The notes: generated by a model not told the origin, from the letters alone. A stretch of DNA of 17,791 nucleotides from Rhodobacteraceae bacterium UBA6273 (GCA_002440625.1 DJUV01000145.1:1-17791), one strand, 5' to 3'; shown: positions 1 through 6,310, counted from the stretch's first letter. A program made the numbers and translations.

Positions 1-337
1 GATGGGCGGCGTCGGCCCGATGTTCGGGCAGGTCGGCTATTTCCACCACTTCGCCGGGAAAGAGATCGAGGACCCGCGCCCCCGCACCCGCTACTTCAAC
101 GAGTCGCGGCGCCTGCTTGGGGTGCTTGACCAGAGGCTGGCCGGCCGCGACTGGATCGCCGGCGACTATTCCATCGCCGACATCGCCCTCTGCCCCTGGG
201 TCCGCAACCTGCGCGACGGCTATCACGCGGGCGAGGAAACCGGCCTGACGGAAATGGCGAACGTTCTCGCCTGGCTCGACCGCTTCCTGGCGCGTCCGGC
301 TGTGGAGCGTGGCCTGAAGATTCCGTCGCGGTCCTGA
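1..337 (+). CDS. Glutathione S-transferase, YfcG/YghU (nu-class) type, C-terminal part only
   Basis: The last 111 residues of a glutathione S-transferase whose start and thioredoxin-fold N-terminal domain lie before the window. The visible part begins with the MGGVGPMFGQ signature typical of the E. coli YfcG/YghU group, where it opens the helical C-terminal domain. It continues with the fold-stabilising N-capping motif YSIADIALCPW (about visible residues 56-66) and ends with the usual helix ending RPAVERGL. Such proteins bind glutathione or glutathionyl disulfide in the cytoplasm and reduce disulfides or peroxides; the substrate here is unknown. Stop codon TGA at 335-337. The next gene, lolA, is 127 bases away on the same strand and is functionally unrelated. 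The family call is firm; the subgroup rests on the one motif. Confidence 0.87.
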   Translation, partial: MGGVGPMFGQVGYFHHFAGKEIEDPRPRTRYFNESRRLLGVLDQRLAGRDWIAGDYSIADIALCPWVRNLRDGYHAGEETGLTEMANVLAWLDRFLARPAVERGLKIPSRS

Positions 338-358
338 AGGGTCTTAACCGTGCGGACG

Positions 359-374
359 CCCGACGTCTGTCGGG
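359..374 (+). other. Small perfect hairpin after the GST gene
   Basis: CCCGAC (359-364), tetraloop GTCT, GTCGGG (369-374), 21 bases after the GST stop codon. No T-run follows on the plus strand, so it is at best a weak or Rho-assisted 3' end for the GST transcript. It could also be a chance fold in GC-rich DNA. Confidence 0.3.
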
Positions 375-408
375 ACGGAAAGCCTACGCAAAAGTGACGG
401 CGGCGGGA

Positions 409-438
409 CGCCGATCGGCGGGCCGGTTATGGCATAAC
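409..438. promoter_or_regulatory. Two adjacent palindromes upstream of lolA
   Basis: A 12-base perfect palindrome CGCCGATCGGCG (409-420) is followed by a second dyad with 6-base arms and a single central base, GTTATG-G-CATAAC (426-438). The second dyad is AT-rich against its surroundings and ends 26 bases before the first lolA ATG, where a core promoter or operator would be expected. No convincing -35 element is visible. The positions and symmetry are seen directly; the regulatory role is inferred. Confidence 0.3.
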
Positions 439-464
439 GCCGGGGCCTGCCCTAGATAGGTTGC

Positions 465-1064
465 ATGATGAAACGCATCCTCCTCGCCCCCGTCCTTCTC
501 GCCCTGATGGTTGTTCCCGCCCTTGCGGAAAAGCTGCCGCTTTCGGCATTGTCCAGCTATATCAACGGGCTGGGATCGGTCGAGGCGCCCTTTACCCAGA
601 TCAACCCCGACGGCACGACCTCGTCCGGCAAGCTCTGGCTCAAGCGCCCGCACCGGATGCGCTTCGAATACGCCCCGCCCGACAAGACGCTGGTCCTTGC
701 CGCCGCCGGAAGCGTGGCAATTTTCGATGGAAAATCAAACAGTTCGGCGGAACAATACCCGATCTCCAAGACCCCGCTGAGCCTGATCCTGACGCCGAAG
801 GTCGATCTTTCGCGGCAGAAGATGGTCGTAGATCATGGCGAGGCCGAGGGCATGACCTACGTGACCGCCCAGGACCCGAAGAACCCGGAATACGGCCAGA
901 TCACCCTCTTTTTCTCCAGCGATCCCATAGCCTTGCGGCAATGGATCGTGACCGACGGCACCGGCGCCCAGACGACGGTGAAGCTTGGGCCGCTCGAAAC
1001 CGGCAAGACCTATCCGATGAACTTCTTCTCCATCGAAGCGGCGCAGAAGAAGAAAAACCGCTAA
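465..1064 (+). CDS. lolA: Outer-membrane lipoprotein carrier protein LolA
   Basis: Encodes 199 residues. LolA is the periplasmic shuttle that takes lipoproteins from the LolCDE complex in the inner membrane to the outer membrane. The signal peptide is clear: KR at 3-4, a hydrophobic core to about residue 18, and a probable cut after ALA (19-21) before EKLPL. The mature protein shows family features in order: SVEAPFTQ (38-45), SGKLWLKRPHRMRFEY (54-69) and the beta-rich, half-barrel body with FDGKS (87-91). Two ATG codons lie in tandem at 465 and 468; the AGG at 458-460 suits the second (spacing 7) slightly better than the first. The gene ends by overlapping the convergent transglycosylase gene: TAA at 1062-1064 shares bases with the opposing stop codon. 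Length is normal for the family. Confidence 0.9.
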   Translation: MMKRILLAPVLLALMVVPALAEKLPLSALSSYINGLGSVEAPFTQINPDGTTSSGKLWLKRPHRMRFEYAPPDKTLVLAAAGSVAIFDGKSNSSAEQYPISKTPLSLILTPKVDLSRQKMVVDHGEAEGMTYVTAQDPKNPEYGQITLFFSSDPIALRQWIVTDGTGAQTTVKLGPLETGKTYPMNFFSIEAAQKKKNR

Positions 1065-1639
1065 AGCTTGCCGCACGCCGCCAACTGGTTCTGGTATAGC
1101 TTGGCCCTCTGACCAACTTCGGCCGCGACCCTGAGAAGCCAGGCCTTTTCCTGATGGCTGCCGCGCTGATAGCCGGTCCGGCCCTCATGGTACGCAAGAT
1201 ATTGATTTTCCGCGTCCCATTTCGAAATGCCGAGCTTCCTTTCCGTTCCGTCCATGTACCAGCCCATGAAGTCCGTCGCATCGTCGATCTGGTTGCGCCG
1301 GGCGCCGCGTTGCCCGGTGGCGTCGCGGTAGTCATCCCAGGTGCCGTCGAGCGCCTGCGAATAGCCGTAGGCCGAGCTTTGCCGCCCCATCGGAATGATT
1401 CCAAGTGCGAACCTGCGCGGCGTGCGCGCATTGCCGATGAACTTGCTCTCCTGGTAGATCGTCGCCATCTGGACGTGGATCGGTATGCCCCAGCGTTGTT
1501 CGGTGCGAACCATCGCATCATGATATTTCGGACGCTCATCGAGAATGTCGCATGCATTCTCCAGGTTGCGGGGCGCGGAGTAGTTGCCGCCACACGACAC
1601 CAGGAGCAGCAGCACACCCAGCCGCAGAACCTTGCCCAT
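1061..1639 (-). CDS. Lytic transglycosylase (SLT-fold) lipoprotein
   Basis: A 192-residue predicted lipoprotein: short n-region MGKVLR, hydrophobic stretch, and lipobox LVSC with Cys at residue 16. The rest resembles the lysozyme-like SLT fold. The likely catalytic Glu is Glu64 in YQESKF (62-67), followed by the structural stretch YGYSQALDGTW (91-101) and the late helix AYHEGRTGY (149-157), which match known small transglycosylases. It would cleave peptidoglycan glycan strands in the periplasm while anchored to a membrane. The start at 1639 is preferred over an in-frame ATG ten codons upstream because GAGAGG sits five bases before it, the lipoprotein signal then begins properly, and the upstream codons run into the predicted transcription start. 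It converges on lolA with a 4-base overlap of the ends and diverges from hspQ. Its cellular target is not evident. Confidence 0.82.
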   Translation of the reverse strand: MGKVLRLGVLLLLVSCGGNYSAPRNLENACDILDERPKYHDAMVRTEQRWGIPIHVQMATIYQESKFIGNARTPRRFALGIIPMGRQSSAYGYSQALDGTWDDYRDATGQRGARRNQIDDATDFMGWYMDGTERKLGISKWDAENQYLAYHEGRTGYQRGSHQEKAWLLRVAAEVGQRAKLYQNQLAACGKL

Positions 1640-1667
1640 ACTGCCTCTCAGATATTGTTTTTCGGGC

Positions 1668-1696
1668 ATTTTACCGGGTTTTGCCGGATGAGGAAA
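1668..1696 (-). promoter_or_regulatory. Candidate promoter for the transglycosylase gene
   Basis: On the minus strand, a good -10 (TAAAAT, plus-strand positions 1668-1673) lies 17 bases after a poor -35 (TTTCCT, 1691-1696). Transcription would start near 1661, leaving a leader of about 20 bases that contains the ribosome binding site. The -10 matches the consensus at 5 of 6 positions, the -35 at only 3 of 6. Inferred from sequence alone. Confidence 0.4.
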
Positions 1697-1767
1697 TCAC
1701 AAAGCTGTCGCAGCGTTGCCGGGACGCCGCACAATCATGGCGCGAGGGTATTGACCTTCATTTGTAG

Positions 1768-1793
1768 CCGCACGACAGCGCACTGTCGGGCGG
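1768..1793. promoter_or_regulatory. Operator-like dyad in the hspQ/transglycosylase divergent region
   Basis: CCGC-A-CGACAG (1768-1778), spacer CGCA, CTGTCG-G-GCGG (1783-1793): 11-base arms with one A/G mismatch and a 4-base centre. It lies about 95 bases upstream of the hspQ start, next to a TTGACC (1751-1756) that could serve as a -35. No T-run follows on either strand, so it is not an intrinsic terminator. I found no recognisable heat-shock sigma promoter and no CIRCE element in this gap. Confidence 0.4.
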
Positions 1794-1885
1794 TGCATCA
1801 CAGACTGTTTCCACCCCTTCCCGCTTCAAGGATGGACAGGATATGGCCTCAGGGTTTACTAATGAAAACAGGGACTAAGGCTCAG

Positions 1886-2212
1886 ATGCTGAAGACGCAC
1901 GCAAAATATCATCTCGGCCAGGTGGTGCGGCACCGCAAGCACCCGTTCCGCGGTGTTGTCTTCGATGTCGATGCGATCTTCTCCAACACCGACGAATGGT
2001 ATGCCGCCATCCCTGAAGATAGCCGCCCGTCGAAAGACCAGCCTTTCTATCACCTCCTCGCCGAGAATGAGGACAGTTACTACGTCGCCTATGTCTCGGA
2101 ACAGAACCTCGTCGCCGACCAGTCGGGGGAGCCGGTGGACCACCCCGATCTGTCCGACCTCTTTGGCGATTTCGAGGATGGCCGCTACCCCCTGCATTTC
2201 CAGCTGAACTGA
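1886..2212 (+). CDS. hspQ: Heat shock protein HspQ (YccV family, hemimethylated-DNA-binding fold)
   Basis: A 108-residue protein matching the HspQ/YccV family along its whole length: KYHLGQVVRHRKHPFRG (6-22), VVFDVD (23-28), the stretch PSKDQPFYHLL, and AYVSEQNLV. E. coli HspQ binds hemimethylated oriC DNA, influences DnaA levels and acts as a Lon specificity factor in the cytoplasm; which of these roles applies here is unknown. The start at 1886 gives the usual N-terminus MLKTHAKYH, with TAAGG five bases before it. An in-frame ATG at 1862 would add eight residues and also has an AGGG ahead of it, so it cannot be excluded. The stop is only four bases from the end of the convergent gamma-glutamyltransferase-like gene. 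The open frame continues far upstream but only as antisense of the transglycosylase gene. Confidence 0.88.
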   Translation: MLKTHAKYHLGQVVRHRKHPFRGVVFDVDAIFSNTDEWYAAIPEDSRPSKDQPFYHLLAENEDSYYVAYVSEQNLVADQSGEPVDHPDLSDLFGDFEDGRYPLHFQLN

Positions 2213-2216
2213 TCCG

Positions 2217-3797
2217 TCAGCAGCCAAGCGCGCAGCCGTCCTTGCGCGGGTCCGACGCGCCGATCAGCACGCCCCCTTCATGGTCGATCAGGATCGCCTG
2301 CGCACCGCCAAGTGGTGCCTCGGGCCGGGTGATGCGATGGCCGAGCCGCGCCAGCGCTTCGGCTACCCCAGGCGGATAGCCGCGTTCCAGTTGCAGATCG
2401 CCCAAGGTGGCAAAGCTGCGCGGCGCGTCGATGGCGGCCTGCGGGGACATGCCATAGGCCAGCATGTTGGTGATGAAGCGGGCGTGACCGTTCGGTTGGT
2501 AGCCGCCGCCCATGACGCCGAAGGGCATGATGACCCGGCCCTCGCGCGCCAGCATCCCCGGAATGATCGTGTGCATCGGCCGCTTGCCCGGCCCGGCCTC
2601 GTTCGGGTGGCCGGGTTCAAGGCTGAAACCCGCGCCCCGGTTCTGCATGAGGATCGCGTAGCGGTCGGAGGCGAGACCCACGCCAAAGCTCCAGTAGGTC
2701 GAGTAGATCAGCGAAACCGCCATCCGGTCGCGGTCGACGACCGTGATGTAGACCGTGTCGCGGTGGACCGCCTCGCTTGCCCTCCGGGCCGAAGGCATCG
2801 CGGCTGCGGGGTCGATGAGCGCCGCCAGCCTCTCGGCGGTGTCCTCGGAGAGCATGTGGTTCAGGCGGGTCATGCTGGCCGGATCGGCGATGAATCGGTC
2901 GCGGGCGTCATAGGCGAGCTTCGCCGCCTCGGCCTCGATATGGGTACGCTCCACGCCGAAGGGATCGAGCCGCGCCAGATCGAAGCGGGATAGGATGTTC
3001 AGCATCAGAAGCGCTGTTGCACCCTGACCGTTGGGCGCATGTTCAAGGATCTCGTGACCCATGAAGCGGGTGGAAATGGGCTTGCCGTAGTCAGAGCGCG
3101 CCCCGGCGAAATCCTCAAGCGTGTGGCAGCCGCCGGCGGCGCGGAGAGTGGCGACCATATCCTCGGCTACCGGGCCTTCGTAGAACCCGGCGCGGCCGTG
3201 GCGGGCGATCTGGCGCAGCGCCTCTGCATGGGCCGGGGAGCGGAAGGTCTCGCCGACCTTCGGCGGCTTGCCGTCGAAAAGGTAGTGTTTGCACCCCGCC
3301 CCCTGCAAACGGTGCGCGCCTTCTTCCCAGTCGAAGGCCACCCGCGCGGCGACCGGCACGCCGTCTTCGGCATAGCGGATAGAAGGGGCGAGGCAGGCGT
3401 CAAGACCGATCCGCCCGTGATCCGCCGACAGCCGGCAGAGCGCGTCGATGGCGCCGGGGATGGTGACGGCATCGATGCTTTCGGTGCCAATCCGGTCGGT
3501 GCCTTTCGCCCTCAGCGCCTCGGCCGACATGCCGGCTGGCGCGCGGCCGGAACCGTTGAGCGCGATCACCTCTTCGCTGCCCACAGGCTTCAGAAGGACG
3601 AAGCAATCGCCGCCGATGCCGCAGGACTGTGGTTCGGCGATGCCCAGAAGCACCGCCCCGGCAATCGCCGCATCAACTGCATTGCCGCCCTGTTCGAGGA
3701 TGTCGATGGCGACCTTCGCCGCCAAGGGATGCGAGGTCGCGGCCATGCCGTTCGTGGCAAGGACTTCGGACCTGCCGGGAAAATGGAAATCGCGCAT
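2217..3797 (-). CDS. Gamma-glutamyltransferase-family Ntn hydrolase, cytoplasmic type
   Basis: A 526-residue member of the gamma-glutamyltransferase family, a precursor expected to cut itself and expose an N-terminal threonine nucleophile. Visible motifs are the N-terminal ATSHPLA (20-26), GGNAVDAAIA (38-47), CGIGGD (59-64), and the cleavage site before Thr348 in DTVYITVVD. These are followed by QNRGAGFSL (385-393), PMHTIIP (407-413), the oxyanion region MGGG (429-432) and the terminal GASDPRKDG. No signal peptide is present, unlike periplasmic E. coli Ggt, so it should act in the cytoplasm. Related cytoplasmic members include amidohydrolases such as oxamate amidohydrolase, so the substrate cannot be assigned as glutathione. 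The ATG at 3797 is preceded by GGAGG, which lies inside a palindrome. The gene is downstream of a crotonase-like gene but separated from it by a terminator-like hairpin. Confidence 0.88.
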   Translation of the reverse strand: MRDFHFPGRSEVLATNGMAATSHPLAAKVAIDILEQGGNAVDAAIAGAVLLGIAEPQSCGIGGDCFVLLKPVGSEEVIALNGSGRAPAGMSAEALRAKGTDRIGTESIDAVTIPGAIDALCRLSADHGRIGLDACLAPSIRYAEDGVPVAARVAFDWEEGAHRLQGAGCKHYLFDGKPPKVGETFRSPAHAEALRQIARHGRAGFYEGPVAEDMVATLRAAGGCHTLEDFAGARSDYGKPISTRFMGHEILEHAPNGQGATALLMLNILSRFDLARLDPFGVERTHIEAEAAKLAYDARDRFIADPASMTRLNHMLSEDTAERLAALIDPAAAMPSARRASEAVHRDTVYITVVDRDRMAVSLIYSTYWSFGVGLASDRYAILMQNRGAGFSLEPGHPNEAGPGKRPMHTIIPGMLAREGRVIMPFGVMGGGYQPNGHARFITNMLAYGMSPQAAIDAPRSFATLGDLQLERGYPPGVAEALARLGHRITRPEAPLGGAQAILIDHEGGVLIGASDPRKDGCALGC

Positions 3798-3803
3798 CTG
3801 TTC

Positions 3804-3818
3804 CTCCGTTCAACGGAG
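3804..3818 (-). promoter_or_regulatory. Palindrome covering the ribosome binding site of the GGT-like gene
   Basis: CTCCGTT-C-AACGGAG on the plus strand: a perfect 7-base inverted repeat around one base. On the transcript it folds as a 5-base stem with a 5-base loop, and its 3' arm contains most of the GGAGG Shine-Dalgarno that lies a few bases before the ATG at 3797. It may mask the ribosome binding site or be a protein-binding operator. The structure is seen directly; the role is inferred. Confidence 0.4.
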
Positions 3819-3836
3819 AGAGGCTAGGCAGATGTC

Positions 3837-3898
3837 GGGGGAAAGAAAAGTCCTCGGCGCCGCGCAATGGGTGGGGGCTGTTGAACGCGGCGCCGAGG
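3837..3898 (-). terminator. Intrinsic-terminator-like hairpin between the crotonase-like and GGT-like genes
   Basis: A perfect 13-base inverted repeat, CCTCGGCGCCGCG (3852-3864) and its complement (3886-3898), with a 21-base loop. Reading the minus strand, the stem is followed at once by ACTTTTCTTT, a T-rich tract. It should end transcription from the crotonase-like gene, whose stop is about 110 bases before it, or act as an attenuator in the leader of the GGT-like gene, which starts about 55 bases after it. No T-run follows on the plus strand. Confidence 0.65.
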
Positions 3899-3914
3899 GA
3901 AGCCTTTGCAGCTA

Positions 3915-3933
3915 CAGGGCCGTTATTGCCCTG
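3915..3933. repeat. Short inverted repeat in the crotonase/GGT gap
   Basis: CAGGGC (3915-3920), a 7-base spacer CGTTATT, and GCCCTG (3928-3933), a perfect 6-base dyad. Neither strand has a T-run after it. It may be part of a regulatory region for the GGT-like gene together with the direct repeats next to it, or chance. Confidence 0.25.
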
Positions 3934-3956
3934 CATTCGGGCCTAGATGCGGAACG

Positions 3957-3976
3957 TTTGGGGCAACTTTGGGGCA
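3957..3976. repeat. Tandem direct repeat, 9-base unit with 11-base period
   Basis: TTTGGGGCA occurs at 3957-3965 and again at 3968-3976. The 11-base period places both copies on the same face of the DNA helix, as for paired activator or repressor half-sites. It lies between the end of the crotonase-like gene and the hairpin ahead of the GGT-like gene. A regulatory role is an inference. Confidence 0.3.
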
Positions 3977-4010
3977 TTGTTTCTTTTTGGTTAACGCGGG
4001 TAAGGCCGCG

Positions 4011-4625
4011 TCAGCCGGGGATCAGGGCCTTGATGCGCCCGGCGTGACCATTGGGCGCGGCCAGCGCATCGGCGGCCAGCGCCTCTGCCGCCGCCATGAG
4101 GTCCGCTGCCGACACGAGCCGATCCACAAGACCCCAGGCGAGGGCCTCTTCCGCGCCGATCTTCTGGCCGGCCATCAGGATCATTTTCGCCCGCGCTGGC
4201 CCGGCAAGCGCCGAAAGCCGCGCCGGATCGGAGGGTTGCGGCAGGAAGCCGAGCCGCATCACCGGGTAGAAAAACCGCGCCTCCGGCACCGCAAGCCGGA
4301 GGTCACAGGCCAGCGCCATGCCGAACGCCCCGCCCGCGAGCGTGCCGTTGAGGGCGGCGATGGTCAGGCAGGGCAGGGTGGCGATGGCGCCCGAAAGCTC
4401 CTCCCAGACCGGGTCGGTGGCAAGGCCGGCGCGCGCCTCGTCAAGATCGGCCCCGGCGGAAAAGACCTTGCCGGTCCCGGTCAGGATCAGCACGCGGGCC
4501 GAGCCCGCAGCCTCCCGCGCCGCGTCGCGCAGGTCCGAAAGCATGGCCCGCGTCAGCGAATTCGCCTTGTCGGGCCGGTCGAGCGTGATCTTCCACACTC
4601 CGTCATTCCGTGCGACGTTGATCAT
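4011..4625 (-). CDS. Crotonase (enoyl-CoA hydratase/isomerase) family protein, short and lacking both hydratase glutamates
   Basis: A 204-residue crotonase-fold protein, about 50 residues shorter at the C-terminus than typical enoyl-CoA hydratases. The CoA-binding and oxyanion-hole elements are present: RPDKANSLT (17-25), SAGAD (56-60) and LAGGA (96-100), followed by ALACDLRLA. Aligned by eye to rat mitochondrial enoyl-CoA hydratase, Glu144 corresponds to Gly102 (in AFGMALACD) and Glu164 to Val122 (in FYPVMRLG). Neither acid/base is kept, so water addition to enoyl-CoA is unlikely; other crotonase-fold reactions using the oxyanion hole remain possible. The start at 4625 has GAGGGG just upstream and gives the usual N-terminus MINVARNDG. 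It diverges from the DUF2125 gene across about 100 bases. Specific substrate unknown. Confidence 0.82.
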   Translation of the reverse strand: MINVARNDGVWKITLDRPDKANSLTRAMLSDLRDAAREAAGSARVLILTGTGKVFSAGADLDEARAGLATDPVWEELSGAIATLPCLTIAALNGTLAGGAFGMALACDLRLAVPEARFFYPVMRLGFLPQPSDPARLSALAGPARAKMILMAGQKIGAEEALAWGLVDRLVSAADLMAAAEALAADALAAPNGHAGRIKALIPG

Positions 4626-4682
4626 GACCCCTCGCCGATGTCTTGCCTTGTCCCTCAGGTCTAGCAGCATCGGTGCGGGAAG

Positions 4683-4704
4683 TGCCAGCGGACCGGCGCT
4701 GGCA
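4683..4704. promoter_or_regulatory. Inverted repeat between the divergent crotonase-like and DUF2125 genes
   Basis: TGCCAGCG (4683-4690), spacer GACCGG, CGCTGGCA (4697-4704): a perfect 8-base dyad ending 25 bases before the DUF2125 ATG. Flanking it, CCTTGTC (4645-4651) and GACAAGG (4709-4715) form an outer inverted pair. This could be an operator shared by the two divergent genes or a leader hairpin. No clear -10/-35 pair was found here. Confidence 0.35.
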
Positions 4705-4729
4705 GGGCGACAAGGATGAGGCGAGCGCG

Positions 4730-6250
4730 ATGAAACTCCTGGCCCGGACCCTCGGCGCAGCGCTCTTGGTCCTGCTGCTCGGCGCGCCGGGCGCGCGGGC
4801 CAAAGTCACAGCGGCGGAAGTCTGGCAGGTGATGACCGATTTCTACGCGGCACAGGGCCGGAGCCTGACCTCGGCAGGCCAGCGGCAGGAAGGCGACACG
4901 CTCATCATCACCGGCGCCAGATTCGGCGCCCCGCGCGAGGTGGCGTTGCTTCGCATGGAAGTACCGGAGCTTCGGCTGCGGGAACTGGGCGACGGGCGGG
5001 TGGAGATATCTGCCTCCGACCGGATCACCGCGACGGTGAAATCGCCGGTAGACGGCAGGTATGCCGCCGGCACGCGGCTCGACCTCACCAAGACCGGGGG
5101 CAAGGCCATCGTCTCCGGCTCGACGGGTGATATGGCTTTCGACTTCGACGCCCCGGAAATGACCGTGGCCACGTCGGCGAGCCAGATGGCCGGCCGGACC
5201 CTGCCGGTGCGCGTCACTGTGACCCTGACCGAGGGCAAGGGGAAGGTCCGCATCACCGGAACTTCCACATTCACCGCAGATACCGCGGCTGACTTCGCCA
5301 CGCTGCGCTTCGACGTGACCGGCACTGGCAACGACGCGGGGGATGCCGAAGCGCCGGTTCACGTCACAGGCACCCTGAACGGGGTGAAGCACACCCGCGG
5401 CCTCCTCCTCCCCGCCGGGACCAGCCCGGAAGACATGCCAGCGGCCCTTGCCGCCGGCTACAAGGAGGAAAGCCGGCTGCGCTTCGCCTCGGGCAACGTC
5501 AATGCGGACATCCGGGACGGGGCCGACATTTCGAACCTCCAGGCCGGGCTTGCCGATGGCGAGGTGAGTGCGGTGCTCGGGCGCGACGGGGTGGTCCTCG
5601 CGCTCAGGACCGGCGCTTCGCATGCCGTTCTGCAGATGCCGGAACTGCCGGTCCCGGCCGAGGCTGGCTTTGCGGAAACCCGTCTCTCCCTGTCGATGCC
5701 GGTCGCACCGGAGACGGAGGCGAAGCCCTTTGCCACGCTCTTCAAGCTCAGCGATCTCACCTTGTCGGAAGGCGTCTGGGCCATGTTCGATCCGACCGCA
5801 GACCTGCCGCGCGATCCGATGACGGCGATTGTCGATGTCTCGGGCCGGATGCGTCTCTACGGCAGCTTGCTTGCGGAGGCGGATGAGGAGGGCGGCAAGC
5901 TGCCCGCCGAGGTCGAAGCCGTCAGTCTGAATGAACTGAGGCTGTCCGCGCTTGGGGCCGAGGTGACGGGCAAGGGCGCGGCGACCATCGACGGCAGCAG
6001 CGGGCAACCTGTCCCCATTGGCACGGCAGATGTCGACATGAAGGGCCTCGGCGGCCTGATCGGCAAGCTGGCCGACATGGGCCTTCTGCCGCAGGAACAG
6101 GCGATGGGCCTGAGGATGAGCCTTGCGCTTTTCACCGTTCCCACGGGCGAGGACAGCGCAAAATCGCGGATCGAATCCGATGCCGAGGGCAATGTCCGCG
6201 TTAACGGGCAGGTGCTTTACAAGTTTCCCAAGGCCGGAAGTGACCCTTAG
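4730..6250 (+). CDS. DUF2125 family exported protein
   Basis: A 506-residue protein with a clear signal peptide: MKLLAR, a hydrophobic segment to about residue 18, and a likely cut after ARA (22-24). The rest is a long, repetitive beta-rich sequence with few charged clusters and no cysteines or catalytic motif that I can see. The part from about 335 on, including LSDLTLSEGVWAMFDP (340-355), LSALGAEVTGKG (406-417) and GLLPQEQAMG (451-460), matches what I recall of DUF2125 proteins of Rhodobacterales. Expected location is the periplasm or outer membrane; function unknown. The ATG at 4730 is chosen over upstream in-frame codons because GAGG lies eight bases ahead and the signal peptide begins there. 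pmbA follows 60 bases later on the same strand. Also possible: an AsmA/intermembrane-type beta-rich protein, but I cannot show that. Confidence 0.8.
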   Translation: MKLLARTLGAALLVLLLGAPGARAKVTAAEVWQVMTDFYAAQGRSLTSAGQRQEGDTLIITGARFGAPREVALLRMEVPELRLRELGDGRVEISASDRITATVKSPVDGRYAAGTRLDLTKTGGKAIVSGSTGDMAFDFDAPEMTVATSASQMAGRTLPVRVTVTLTEGKGKVRITGTSTFTADTAADFATLRFDVTGTGNDAGDAEAPVHVTGTLNGVKHTRGLLLPAGTSPEDMPAALAAGYKEESRLRFASGNVNADIRDGADISNLQAGLADGEVSAVLGRDGVVLALRTGASHAVLQMPELPVPAEAGFAETRLSLSMPVAPETEAKPFATLFKLSDLTLSEGVWAMFDPTADLPRDPMTAIVDVSGRMRLYGSLLAEADEEGGKLPAEVEAVSLNELRLSALGAEVTGKGAATIDGSSGQPVPIGTADVDMKGLGGLIGKLADMGLLPQEQAMGLRMSLALFTVPTGEDSAKSRIESDAEGNVRVNGQVLYKFPKAGSDP

Positions 6251-6262
6251 GGCTTGAGCGCG

Positions 6263-6287
6263 GGCAGCAGGCGGACTACCTGTTGCC
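6263..6287 (+). other. Hairpin in the DUF2125-pmbA gap
   Basis: GGCAGCAGG (6263-6271), 7-base loop, CCTGTTGCC (6279-6287): nine pairs in RNA including one G-U. It starts 13 bases after the DUF2125 stop codon and ends 23 bases before the pmbA ATG. There is no T-run, so it is more likely an mRNA processing or stabilising fold, or a weak Rho-assisted end, than an intrinsic terminator. Confidence 0.35.
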
Positions 6288-6310
6288 GGCACCCCAGAAG
6301 GGACCGATCC

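Noticed and set aside
1154..1861. Upstream extension of the hspQ reading frame to 352 residues
   Set aside because: The extension is antisense to the transglycosylase gene and crosses its promoter; HspQ proteins are about 105-110 residues, and binding sites precede the ATG codons at 1862 and 1886.
1740..1862. Heat-shock sigma factor promoter before hspQ
   Set aside because: CTTCAA at 1824-1829 resembles the -35 but no CCCCAT-like -10 lies at a proper distance.
3844..3950. Possible riboswitch or small RNA in the crotonase/GGT gap because of several hairpins
   Set aside because: No known riboswitch core could be recognised, and the strongest hairpin with its T-rich tail is explained more simply as a terminator.
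3994..4011. ACGCGG-6-CCGCGT hairpin at the crotonase-like stop codon, considered as its terminator
   Set aside because: On the minus strand it is followed by TAACCAAAAAG, with no T-run; the 13-base stem further on is the better terminator.
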